Origin: Arthrobacter gandavensis
Lineage (GTDB): Bacteria > Actinomycetota > Actinomycetes > Actinomycetales > Micrococcaceae
DNA: 64,000 nucleotides
Direction of reading: 5' to 3'
NCBI RefSeq assembly: GCF_009192735.1
Contig: NZ_VTFU01000004.1
Span: 1 to 64,000 of the forward strand
Below are positions 39,206 to 46,709 of this stretch, piece after piece (the first letter of the stretch is position 1; every line of letters starts with the position of its first letter). The translations under genes were made by a program, and so were the position numbers. The notes under the pieces are model-generated. The model was given only the letters and a program-made list of their open reading frames with translations, ran no database searches and was not told the DNA's origin.

Positions 39206-40486
39206 CCGCCCGGGGCGCCGGCTGAACTTCCGCACGCTCAGGGTGACCACCACCAGCAGCGACGCGGATGCACCGGCGAACACGAAGCCTGCCCAGGGGC
39301 CGATGAAGTCAATGGCCGCCCCGGCCAGGGGGGCGCCAAGTGCGGTGCCGGAGGTCAGCGCGGAGCCGTACCAGCCCATGGCTTCCCCCCGCCGTTCCTC
39401 GGACACAAGATCGGCGACGCGTTCCGAGGCGGCGGAAAGCACGGGAGCGCACAGCAGGCCCGCGGGGATGGAAAGCAGGGCAAGGCTGACGGTGTCAGTG
39501 GCCAGCGCCATGGGCAGGGTCAGGACGGCCATGGCCAGCAGCAGCAGCATGGGCGAAATTCGGCGGCGCATCGCTCCGTACACGAGACCGCCCACCACCG
39601 AGGCAGCGCACCAGACCGCGAACACGAGTCCCACCTGCTGGGGCTGGCCCGTGTGTTCCACCAGTGCCACAATGCCGACGTCGGAGCTGGAGAGCAGCAG
39701 CCCGGCGCCCACAGCCACGGCAAAGACCACGGCAACGCTGAGCGTGAACCAGGAGAACCCCGAACGCAGGCGGGCCCCGCGGCTCAGTGCCGCCAGCGGC
39801 TGCAGCTCCGCCGAGGCTTCGGACAGGTGCGCCGGAGCGGCGGCCACCACGGCGGCGTTGGCGGCCTCACGCTCTTGGTCTGCAGTGGCGGCCTCGCGCG
39901 GGTTTTCGGACCGGGTGGGCGGGTTGAACCAAATCAGCAGCAGTCCGGCCAGGGACGTCGTGATGCCCACCAGGGTCAGCCCCACCACGGAGGACAGCTG
40001 GGTGGCCAGCACGGCACCGAGTGCCGGTCCGCCCATGAAGACAACTTCGGTGGCGATGGAATCCAGGGCGAAAGCGGTGCGTCGCTGGTCGCCGGTGGCG
40101 AGAACTCCGAGGGACTGCCGGACCACGCTGAAGACCGGCAGCGTGAACACGCCGCCGATCAGGGCCAGGACCAGCAGCCATTCATAGCTGGCGTGCGGGG
40201 CGATGGTCCAGATGACGGCTTCGGAGATGACCGAGGGAATCAGGGCCCGGCGCAGGCCAACGTTGTCGACGCGGCGGCCGCGCCAGGGGGCGCCGAAGGC
40301 AATGCCGATGGTCACGACGGCGGCAACGGCGCCGGCCTTGGCGTAACCCATGTCCATGGTCAGAACCACGTGCAGGGTCAGCAGCACTCCGGCTGCGGAA
40401 TGCGGGAACCGGGCGATCATGCCCACCAGCAGCAGCCGGCGGATGGGGGCGACGCGGAGCAGCTCCCCGTAGGCGGAAAAATTCAC
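39191..40486 (-). CDS. MFS transporter
   Basis: 431 aa, about 12 transmembrane helices with a long central cytoplasmic loop (about 200-250, Ala/Glu-rich). It lacks an obvious substrate-specific signature; the loop 2-3 motif is GRRVDNVGLRRAL. Typical of poorly characterised actinobacterial permeases lying beside his and infC genes. It is 36 nt downstream of sseB and may share its transcript. Confidence 0.85.
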   Translation of the reverse strand: MNFSAYGELLRVAPIRRLLLVGMIARFPHSAAGVLLTLHVVLTMDMGYAKAGAVAAVVTIGIAFGAPWRGRRVDNVGLRRALIPSVISEAVIWTIAPHASYEWLLVLALIGGVFTLPVFSVVRQSLGVLATGDQRRTAFALDSIATEVVFMGGPALGAVLATQLSSVVGLTLVGITTSLAGLLLIWFNPPTRSENPREAATADQEREAANAAVVAAAPAHLSEASAELQPLAALSRGARLRSGFSWFTLSVAVVFAVAVGAGLLLSSSDVGIVALVEHTGQPQQVGLVFAVWCAASVVGGLVYGAMRRRISPMLLLLAMAVLTLPMALATDTVSLALLSIPAGLLCAPVLSAASERVADLVSEERRGEAMGWYGSALTSGTALGAPLAGAAIDFIGPWAGFVFAGASASLLVVVTLSVRKFSRRPGRLTAR

Positions 40487-40522
40487 GGCACTTCACTTTC
40501 GGCGGTCCCCCGCCCAACAAGG

Positions 40523-41371
40523 TCAGCGCGTGATTTTGAGTTCCAGGGAATCCACGCGCTCAACGAATAACGGATCGGCAGCGAGCCGTTGCTGCAGCAG
40601 TCCGGCGATGCCTTGCACCGCCTGCGCGTCCAGTCCCGGTGCCAGGTGAAGAACCATTCTAAGCTCAGGACCGGCACCTCCCCCGGCCACCACAGTCCCG
40701 CGTGCCGAGCGTGTCACCGTTCCCGGTCCGGGAGCCAGCTGGACGCCGGTGACGGCCGGTTCGACGTCGACGGCTGCGGACACGGCGGCGGCCACCTCTT
40801 CATCGGCGTACGACGGCGTCCAGGTGCGCTGCTGGGCCAGCGCCCACATGGCGGGGCGGCGCACGACAAAGGTGACGTCGGCGCCCGGATCCACCACCAG
40901 CAGCTGCGCTTCTTCGGAGACGGCGGAGAGCGCCGCGCGGGCGGCGTAGACCGCAACGGGCCGCGCTTCAGCATGCCACTGCTGCAGCGCCGGCACCGAG
41001 GTGAAGACGGGCAGCGCCTTCCGGCCGTCCGGGGCGGTAAGGGTGACCAATGCCATATCGGCTTCCTTGTCCGCGGTGAGTCCGTGGCCGGACTGTTCCT
41101 CGGCGCCCAGAGTGGCCACGATGGGCACAAACACGCGTGCCGTCGCCAGCGATGCAACCACCTCCGCTTCCGAGCCGGTCCCTGCTTCCAGCGCCGCCAG
41201 GGCGGCGAGGTAGCCGGCGTCGGGTCCGCCGTCGTCAGCGTCGAAATTGTGCAGCGGGTTGCCCTCTCCGGAGAGGTCCCGGCCGGACCAGGACTGCCCC
41301 GCTGAATCAGCGGAGCCGCCCGCCCCGGCGAGGGCGGCCGCGATGTGGCCCGGGAGGTTGCGCTCAGCCAT
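40523..41371 (-). CDS. SseB family protein
   Basis: 282 aa. The SseB N-terminal domain (about 50-185) contains ARVFVPIVATLG and LPVFTSVPALQQWH, followed by a C-terminal domain with a conserved DSLELKITR end. Members of this family in actinobacteria have no assigned function. It lies 5 nt after priA, so is co-translated with histidine genes. Confidence 0.85.
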   Translation of the reverse strand: MAERNLPGHIAAALAGAGGSADSAGQSWSGRDLSGEGNPLHNFDADDGGPDAGYLAALAALEAGTGSEAEVVASLATARVFVPIVATLGAEEQSGHGLTADKEADMALVTLTAPDGRKALPVFTSVPALQQWHAEARPVAVYAARAALSAVSEEAQLLVVDPGADVTFVVRRPAMWALAQQRTWTPSYADEEVAAAVSAAVDVEPAVTGVQLAPGPGTVTRSARGTVVAGGGAGPELRMVLHLAPGLDAQAVQGIAGLLQQRLAADPLFVERVDSLELKITR

Positions 41372-41376
41372 GGGTC

Positions 41377-42126
41377 CTAGTGCTCCGGGTGCCCGGCGAC
41401 GTCGAAGGCCTGCGGCAGCGTGAAGGCGCCGGCGTAGAGTGCCTTGCCCACGATCGTGCCTTCCAGGCCGAGGGGAACGAGCTCGCGCAGCGCGGCCAGG
41501 TCATCCAGCGAGGAGATGCCCCCGGAGGCCACGACGGGACGGTTGGTCCGGGTCAGGACCTCGCGCAGCAGCTCCAGGTTGGGGCCGCGCAGCGTTCCGT
41601 CTTTGGTGACGTCGGTGACCACGTAGCGCGGGCAGCCGGCGTCTTCCAGGCGCGCGAGGACTTCCCAGAGGTCTCCACCTTCCTTGGTCCAGCCGCGGGC
41701 GGCCAGCGTGGTGCCGCGGACGTCGAGGCCGACGGCGATTGCCTCGCCGTAGCGGGCGATGGCGCTGGCGGTCCATTCCGGGTTTTCCAGGGCTGCGGTG
41801 CCCAGGTTCACCCGGCTGGCGCCCAGCTCCAGCGCCATGTCCAGGGAGGCGTCGTCGCGGATTCCGCCGGAGAGCTCCACCTTGATATCGAGCTGGTCCA
41901 CCACGCGCTTGAGCAGCGGGAGGTTGGATCCGCGGCCGAAGGCTGCGTCGAGGTCCACCAGGTGAACCCAGGCGGCGCCGTCGTTCTGCCAGGCCATGGC
42001 TGCGTCGAGCGGGTCGCCGTAGCTGGTTTCGCTGCCGGCCTCGCCCTGGACCAGGCGAACCGCCTGGCCGTCCGCGACGTCGACGGCGGGCAGCAGTTCA
42101 AGGATGGGCGTTTCAACAAGTGACAT
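41377..42126 (-). CDS. priA: Bifunctional phosphoribosyl isomerase A (HisA/TrpF)
   Basis: 249-aa TIM barrel. Asp catalytic residues lie at the ends of beta strands 1 ([10 protein letters not shown], Asp16) and 5 (VTDVTKDGT, near 170). In actinobacteria without a separate trpF this single enzyme isomerises both ProFAR for histidine and PRA for tryptophan; the actinobacterial PriA form is indicated by [13 protein letters not shown]. It follows the 51-aa membrane-protein gene by 56 nt. Confidence 0.95.
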   Translation of the reverse strand: MSLVETPILELLPAVDVADGQAVRLVQGEAGSETSYGDPLDAAMAWQNDGAAWVHLVDLDAAFGRGSNLPLLKRVVDQLDIKVELSGGIRDDASLDMALELGASRVNLGTAALENPEWTASAIARYGEAIAVGLDVRGTTLAARGWTKEGGDLWEVLARLEDAGCPRYVVTDVTKDGTLRGPNLELLREVLTRTNRPVVASGGISSLDDLAALRELVPLGLEGTIVGKALYAGAFTLPQAFDVAGHPEH

Positions 42127-42182
42127 GGTTCTGCTTTCGGTGGGTGTTCAGTCCGGATGGGGCGCAACGCCCGGGACGTGGG

Positions 42183-42338
42183 CTACGAGGTCTCGATCAG
42201 CAGGTATGCGCCGATCAGCGCCATGCCTGCCAGGACCCAGAAACTGACCGTGATGATTTTGGACATGCCCTGGCTTCGGAAGGAGATGGCACCGCCGATC
42301 AGCAGTCCCGCCAGGCCCATGAGAATAAGGCTCCACAT
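42183..42338 (-). CDS. Small membrane protein inside the his operon
   Basis: 51 aa, ATG 4 nt after the hisH stop, TAG at 42183. Two hydrophobic helices: about 2-18 (WSLILMGLAGLLIGGAI) and about 29-47 (TVSFWVLAGMALIGAYLLI), joined by a short basic loop. No family is recognised; small hydrophobic open frames at this position are, to my recollection, found in Arthrobacter relatives. A weak AGAG precedes the start, so translation probably depends on coupling to hisH. Confidence 0.75.
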   Translation of the reverse strand: MWSLILMGLAGLLIGGAISFRSQGMSKIITVSFWVLAGMALIGAYLLIETS

Positions 42339-42342
42339 GGCT

Positions 42343-42981
42343 CTAACCCAGCGTCTTCAGCCAGTTTTCCAGCAATGCCGCGCCGGCGTCACCGGACTTT
42401 TCCGGGTGGAACTGGGTGGCCGTCAGCGGCCCGTTCTCGACGGCGGCCACGAAGCGTCCGCCGTGGTCGGCCCAGGTGACCTGGGGCGCGCGCATGGCGG
42501 GCTGGGTGACGTCGAAGTCCCACTTCTGCACGCCGTAGCTGTGCACAAAGTAGAACCGTTCATCCTCGATGCCGGCGAACAACGCGGTGTCCTCCGGCGG
42601 CTGGACCGTGTTCCACCCCATGTGCGGAACAACCTCCGCCTGAAGCCGCTCGACAACGCCGGGCCACTCCCCCATTCCCGGGGTGCGGACGCCGTGCTCG
42701 ACGCCCTCTTCGAAGAGCACCTGAAGCCCCACGCAGATGCCCATCACGGGGCGTCCGCCCGCAACACGGCGGCCGATCAGGCGCAGGGCATCCACGTCCT
42801 TGAGTCCCTGCATTACGGCGGCGAATGCCCCGACCCCGGGCACCAGCAGGCCGTCGGCGTTCAGCACGTCGTCGGACTTGGAACTCAGGGTCACGTTGGC
42901 GCCCACGTGCTCCAGGGCGCGGACGGCCGAGCGGATGTTGCCCGACCCGTAGTCCAGGACGGTGACGTTGCGTGAACTCAC
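42343..42981 (-). CDS. hisH: Imidazole glycerol phosphate synthase, glutaminase subunit
   Basis: 212-aa class I glutamine amidotransferase that passes ammonia to HisF. Catalytic Cys83 is in GICVGLQ, with His and Glu in QFHPEKS (about 192-198). GTG start overlaps the hisB stop (GTGA), so translation is coupled. Its partner hisF is not in the window. Confidence 0.96.
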   Translation of the reverse strand: MSSRNVTVLDYGSGNIRSAVRALEHVGANVTLSSKSDDVLNADGLLVPGVGAFAAVMQGLKDVDALRLIGRRVAGGRPVMGICVGLQVLFEEGVEHGVRTPGMGEWPGVVERLQAEVVPHMGWNTVQPPEDTALFAGIEDERFYFVHSYGVQKWDFDVTQPAMRAPQVTWADHGGRFVAAVENGPLTATQFHPEKSGDAGAALLENWLKTLG

Positions 42982-43595
42982 AGCGCTCCCTTCGTGGAAG
43001 GGATGCCCTCAACCCGCGGATCCGGCTCGACGGCAGCGCGCAGCGCCCGGGCGAACGCCTTGAACTGTGCCTCGACGATGTGGTGCGGGTCGCGGCCGCC
43101 GAGGACCCGCATGTGCAGGCAGATCTGGGCGTGGAGCGTGATGGCCTCGAACACGTGCCGGGTCAGGGAACCGGTGAAGTGCCCGCCGATCAGGTGGTAC
43201 TCCTGGCCCGCGGGTTCACCGGAGTGCACCAGGTAGGGGCGGCCGGAGATGTCGACGACGGCGTTGGCCAGCGCCTCGTCCAGCGGAACCGTGGCTTCGC
43301 CGAAACGGCGGATGCCCGCCTTGTTGCCCAACGCGGTCTTGAGCGCTTCGCCGATGCTGATGGCGATGTCCTCCACTGTGTGGTGGACATCGATGTGGGT
43401 GTCCCCGGTGGCCTGGACGGTGAGGTCGATCAGGGAGTGCTTGGCCAGCGCCGTCAGCATGTGGTCGTAGAACGGCACCGAGGTGCTGATGTTGGACTGG
43501 CCGGTGCCGTCCAGGTCCAGTTCCACAACCACTGACGATTCGCTGGTAGCCCGTTCCAGACGTGCAGTGCGGCCGGTGGTGGTCTCCACGGTCAT
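42978..43595 (-). CDS. hisB: Imidazoleglycerol-phosphate dehydratase
   Basis: 205 aa, monofunctional dehydratase as usual in actinobacteria. Mn-binding histidine clusters are seen in [17 protein letters not shown] (about 68-84) and [22 protein letters not shown] (second half). ATG preceded by AAAGGA with good spacing, 57 nt after hisC. Confidence 0.96.
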   Translation of the reverse strand: MTVETTTGRTARLERATSESSVVVELDLDGTGQSNISTSVPFYDHMLTALAKHSLIDLTVQATGDTHIDVHHTVEDIAISIGEALKTALGNKAGIRRFGEATVPLDEALANAVVDISGRPYLVHSGEPAGQEYHLIGGHFTGSLTRHVFEAITLHAQICLHMRVLGGRDPHHIVEAQFKAFARALRAAVEPDPRVEGIPSTKGAL

Positions 43596-43652
43596 GGTGT
43601 TCCTTTGAAAGAAGGGGTCTCTGCTAACAGTTTAGTGGCTGCCGGCGGGGCG

Positions 43653-44762
43653 TTAGCGGACGCCTGCGGCCAACAGCTCGCGCAGCCGGGTCAGGAACGC
43701 GCTGGTTTCGGGCTCCGTGCCGGCCGTAACCCTCAGGTGGCCGCTGATGCCGACGTCGCGCACGAGCACTCCGGCTTCCAGCAGGCCCTCCCACACGGCG
43801 CGGGGATTCTCGAGGCCGCCGAAGAAGACAAAGTTGGCGTCCGACGGCGCCGGGGTCAGGCCCAGCGTGAGCAGCTCCGCGACGATGCGGTCCCGCTGGA
43901 CCTTGATGGCTTCGACATTGGCGAGCAGCGCATCCGCGTGCTCGAGGGCAGCGTTGGCGGTGGCCTGCGTAATGGCGGACAGGTGGTAGGGCAGCCGCAC
44001 CAGCCGCAGTGCGTCCGTCACTTCGGGGGCTGCGGCCAGGTAGCCCACGCGGGCCCCGGCAAGCGCGAAGGCCTTGCTCATGGTGCGGGACACGATCAGG
44101 CGTTCCCGCCCGGGCAGCAGCTGCAGTGCGCTGGGGGTTCCGGCATGGAAGAACTCGGCATAGGCCTCATCCACGATGACGATGGCCTGCGATGCGGCGC
44201 CGGCCTCATAGACCGCTTCCACCACGTCCAGCCCGAGGGCTGTGCCGGTGGGGTTGTTGGGCGTGCAGAGGAAGATGATGTTGGGCGCCTGCTGCCGGAC
44301 CTGTTCGGCTGCGGCTTCGGCCGTGAGAGTGAAGTCGTCGCTGCGCACCCCGGTCACATAGCGGGTGCCGGTGCCGCTGGCCAGCAGCGGGTACATGGAG
44401 TACGTGGGCGGGAAACTCATGGCTGTCCGGCCCGGGCCGCCGAAGGCCTGAAGGATTTGCTGGAGGACTTCGTTGGAGCCGTTCCCTGCCCAGATGTTGT
44501 CCGTACCCAGTCCGTGGCCGAGGTAAGCGGCCAGCCGCTCCCGGAGTTCGGTGAATTCCCGGTCGGGGTAACGGTTCAGCCCGGTTACTGCCCGTTCCAC
44601 GGAGGCAACAATTGCCTTCCGCACCTCATCGGGCAGTCCATGGGTGTTCTCGTTGACGTTGAGCAGGATGGGCACGTCGAGCTGCGGGGCGCCGTAGGGC
44701 GTCAGGCCGCGGAGATCATCGCGCAGGGGAAGTCGGTTCAGTCTTTCCAGCTGTTCAGTCAC
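43653..44762 (-). CDS. hisC: Histidinol-phosphate aminotransferase
   Basis: 369-aa class II PLP aminotransferase. The PLP lysine lies in SRTMSKAFALAG and the coenzyme-site residues in DEAYAEF and CTPNNPTG. GTG start, apparently leaderless: -10 box TAAGCT (44774-44769) ends 6 nt upstream. This makes hisC the first gene of its operon, whereas in related genomes hisD normally precedes it. Confidence 0.96.
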   Translation of the reverse strand: MTEQLERLNRLPLRDDLRGLTPYGAPQLDVPILLNVNENTHGLPDEVRKAIVASVERAVTGLNRYPDREFTELRERLAAYLGHGLGTDNIWAGNGSNEVLQQILQAFGGPGRTAMSFPPTYSMYPLLASGTGTRYVTGVRSDDFTLTAEAAAEQVRQQAPNIIFLCTPNNPTGTALGLDVVEAVYEAGAASQAIVIVDEAYAEFFHAGTPSALQLLPGRERLIVSRTMSKAFALAGARVGYLAAAPEVTDALRLVRLPYHLSAITQATANAALEHADALLANVEAIKVQRDRIVAELLTLGLTPAPSDANFVFFGGLENPRAVWEGLLEAGVLVRDVGISGHLRVTAGTEPETSAFLTRLRELLAAGVR

Positions 44763-44991
44763 CAGTACAGCTTAAGACCCGATGGCGGGGCGGGAAGAAT
44801 CCTCGTGCCGCAGTGGCGGGTTGTTACGTCCCGAGTTGTGCGTGGGGCTCAGGGCCAACTGAGCAACCGCTCTGGGGACCGCTCAGCAACCGCTCCGTGG
44901 CGTGCCCGCCCAGTGCGGAGCCGGCTGGCGCCGGGCCGCTGGTGCCGGGCCGCTGGTGCCGGGCCGCTGGTGCAGGATTGGAGGGATTGGG
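44763..44991. other. Repeat-containing gap between hisC and the LysM gene
   Basis: 229 nt with no gene. It holds the hisC -10 box, a degenerate duplication of AGCAACCGCTC (44859-44870 and 44884-44894 approximately) and a 14-bp tandem repeat listed separately. hisD, expected here, is missing. Confidence 0.6.
44927..44973. repeat. 14-bp tandem repeat, three copies
   Basis: Three successive units of GGYGCCGGGCCGCT (44927-44940, 44941-44954, 44955-44968), then GGTGC of a fourth. The first differs at one base. It lies just downstream of the LysM gene and codes for nothing evident. Confidence 0.9.
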
Positions 44992-45402
44992 TCAGGACTG
45001 AATCGGGATGAAGAGCTGCACGCCGGCCGGAACGCGCTCATCCGCCAGATTGTTCAGCTCGATGATGTCCGCCACGACATCCCGCGGGTCGCGCTCCGGG
45101 GCGAATTCCTCGGCCAGACCCCAGAGGGATTCACCGGGGCTCACGCTCACCTGGAGGGTACGGGTGACTTCCGGACCACCGCTCGAGGCCACGGCCGGTG
45201 CGGTAAAGAAACCCAGGACGGTAAGGGCGGCGGCAGCAGTGAGCATCAGCGGAACTCCGATAAACACGAGCCGGCCACGGCGGGTGAGATGCAGGCGGGC
45301 GGCAGGTGCCGAAGTGTCGACCGGGGCAGGTGCCGGAGCGATGGCCGGCGCGATGGCCGGCGCGAGCGGTGAAACGGGGCGGGGCAGAGTGTGGGCTGGC
45401 AT
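44992..45402 (-). CDS. LysM membrane protein, probable SOS cell-division inhibitor (YneA/Rv2719c/DivS-like)
   Basis: 136 aa from ATG at 45402 with AAGG 8 nt upstream; the open frame extends further up but runs into the SOS boxes. Residues 1-35 are Pro/Ala-rich and cytoplasmic, about 44-67 is a single transmembrane helix, and about 81-134 is an extracytoplasmic LysM-type peptidoglycan-binding domain. The gene is divergent from lexA with SOS boxes between them, the same arrangement as B. subtilis yneA, C. glutamicum divS and M. tuberculosis Rv2719c, all of which delay division after DNA damage. Confidence 0.8.
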   Translation of the reverse strand: MPAHTLPRPVSPLAPAIAPAIAPAPAPVDTSAPAARLHLTRRGRLVFIGVPLMLTAAAALTVLGFFTAPAVASSGGPEVTRTLQVSVSPGESLWGLAEEFAPERDPRDVVADIIELNNLADERVPAGVQLFIPIQS

Positions 45403-45485
45403 GGAAATACCTTTCCGGTTCGATGGCAGCAGCGGTGAGTCCGAAGCTGTATTCGAAGGAGTACAAACAGTGCGGTGATGAACTT

Positions 45486-45501
45486 TCGAAACTGTGTTCG
45501 A
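45486..45501. promoter_or_regulatory. SOS box A (LexA operator)
   Basis: TCGAAACTGTGTTCGA, one mismatch from TCGAAC-N4-GTTCGA. Nearer the LysM gene, which it probably controls. Confidence 0.85.
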
Positions 45502-45552
45502 ACTTTCTGTTGTCATTTCTAGCACCTATCTACTAACAAAGTCGAGACTCGC

Positions 45553-45568
45553 TCGAACAAATGTTTGA
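45553..45568. promoter_or_regulatory. SOS box B (LexA operator)
   Basis: TCGAACAAATGTTTGA, one mismatch from the consensus. It lies about 220 nt upstream of the lexA start and should give LexA autorepression. Confidence 0.87.
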
Positions 45569-45789
45569 AAAGCCTGCTCCGCTCGCCTAGCGTTGAGTCC
45601 AAGAGGGAGAGGTTTCCGGGTTACCCCGGGCCACCCGGGAGCATTGGCTCCTGGAGCGGTTCGTATGGGACCACTGAATCAACTGCCTCTGACATTTCCG
45701 CTGGCACGGCTTCCGCAGCTGTTCCGGCACTCGACATCCGCCCGAACAGCTCCGGCTCCGCCGGACCAGCTGACCCGAAGGGAACCCAC

Positions 45790-46623
45790 GTGGCCCGCAG
45801 GACTGCTTCCGAAGACAGCACCAATCAGCCAGCTGCATCCGGCACCCGTGCGCGCGCGAAAGGCCTTACTCCGCGGCAGAAGACTGTCCTGGAGATGATC
45901 CAGCGGTCCGTGAGCACCAACGGCTACCCGCCCACCATGCGGGAAATCGGGGACACCGTGGGATTGGCAAGTTTGTCCAGCGTGACCCATCAGCTCATGC
46001 AGCTGGAGAAGCTCGGCTATATCCGCCGGGATCCCAAGCGGCCCCGCGCCATGGAAATCCTGATCCCCCTGATGCTGCGCGACGGGCAGGCATCCGGGGC
46101 GGATACGTCCACCGGTCCGGCAGAGGCGAGCGGGCAGGTACCGCAGTCACCGGCCGGCACGCCCCAGGGCAGCGCGGCGGGCGGCTCCGCTGCCGGCCAG
46201 GACTCCCCTGCGCCGCTGGCCACGGTCACCGAGCTCTCCACCTCCGTGGACACCGCGATGGTGCCCCTCGTGGGCCGGATCGCCGCGGGCGGACCGATTC
46301 TCGCCGAGCAGGTGGTTGAGGACATCATGCCGCTGCCGCGCCAGTTGGTGGGGCACGGCGACCTGTTCATGCTCCGCGTCTCGGGAGACTCCATGGTGGA
46401 CGCCGCGATTTGCGACGGTGACTGGGTGGTGGTCCGCCGGCAGCCCACGGCCGAGAACGGTGACATAGTCGCCGCCCTGCTGGATGATGAAGCGACCGTC
46501 AAGACCTTCCGCCAGCGCAACGGCCACACCTGGCTGCTGCCGCAGAACACCCGCTACGAACCCATCGTGGGCGACCACGCCGTCATTATGGGCAAGGTTG
46601 TTTCAGTTATGCGCTCGCTTTAG
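45790..46623 (+). CDS. lexA: SOS repressor LexA
   Basis: 277 aa from GTG at 45790 with AAGGG about 7 nt upstream. N-terminal winged helix (about 24-90; [21 protein letters not shown]). The self-cleavage site is Ala166-Gly167 in GRIAAGGPI and the Ser/Lys dyad is Ser201 (GDSMVDA) and Lys238 (TVKTF). The linker between domains (about 95-155) is unusually long and rich in Gly/Ser/Ala/Pro/Thr; most LexA proteins are 200-250 aa. Upstream ATG at 45565 is rejected because it falls inside SOS box B. Confidence 0.94.
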   Translation: MARRTASEDSTNQPAASGTRARAKGLTPRQKTVLEMIQRSVSTNGYPPTMREIGDTVGLASLSSVTHQLMQLEKLGYIRRDPKRPRAMEILIPLMLRDGQASGADTSTGPAEASGQVPQSPAGTPQGSAAGGSAAGQDSPAPLATVTELSTSVDTAMVPLVGRIAAGGPILAEQVVEDIMPLPRQLVGHGDLFMLRVSGDSMVDAAICDGDWVVVRRQPTAENGDIVAALLDDEATVKTFRQRNGHTWLLPQNTRYEPIVGDHAVIMGKVVSVMRSL

Positions 46624-46656
46624 CGGTTGCGCGCAGACCACAGCACGTTTGGCCAA

Positions 46657-46702
46657 GATACGCGAAAGGGCGGCCGTTTTTCCGGCCGCCCTTTCGCGTA
46701 TC
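46657..46702. terminator. Bidirectional terminator between lexA and dinG
   Basis: A 20-bp perfect stem (left arm begins GATACGCGAAAGGG) around a TTTTTC loop, between convergent genes. One of the strongest hairpins in the window. Confidence 0.92.
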
Positions 46703-46709
46703 CAATGCC

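Larger units (their letters stand above)
45403..45789. other. Divergent SOS control region of the LysM gene and lexA
   Basis: 387 nt with two SOS boxes and no certain gene. The part 45565-45789 is open in the lexA frame but is rich in Ser/Gly/Pro codons, unlike LexA N-termini, so I treat it as an untranslated leader. Confidence 0.6.

Noticed and set aside
42148-42336. 62-codon minus-strand frame between hisH and priA
   Set aside because: It is out of frame with the 51-aa membrane protein, rich in His/Pro/Gly/Arg, and has no start signal; the 51-aa frame explains the region better.
44927-44973. CRISPR-like repeat array
   Set aside because: The units are 14 bp, directly joined with no spacers, and no cas genes are present; a simple tandem repeat.
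43605-45011. A 468-codon plus-strand frame opposite hisC and running into the repeat gap
   Set aside because: Its end simply reads through the 14-bp tandem repeats, and hisC is certain on the minus strand.
45565-45789. N-terminal extension of LexA by 75 residues
   Set aside because: Its ATG is inside SOS box B, and its sequence is low complexity. The GTG at 45790 has a ribosome site and gives a normal LexA start.
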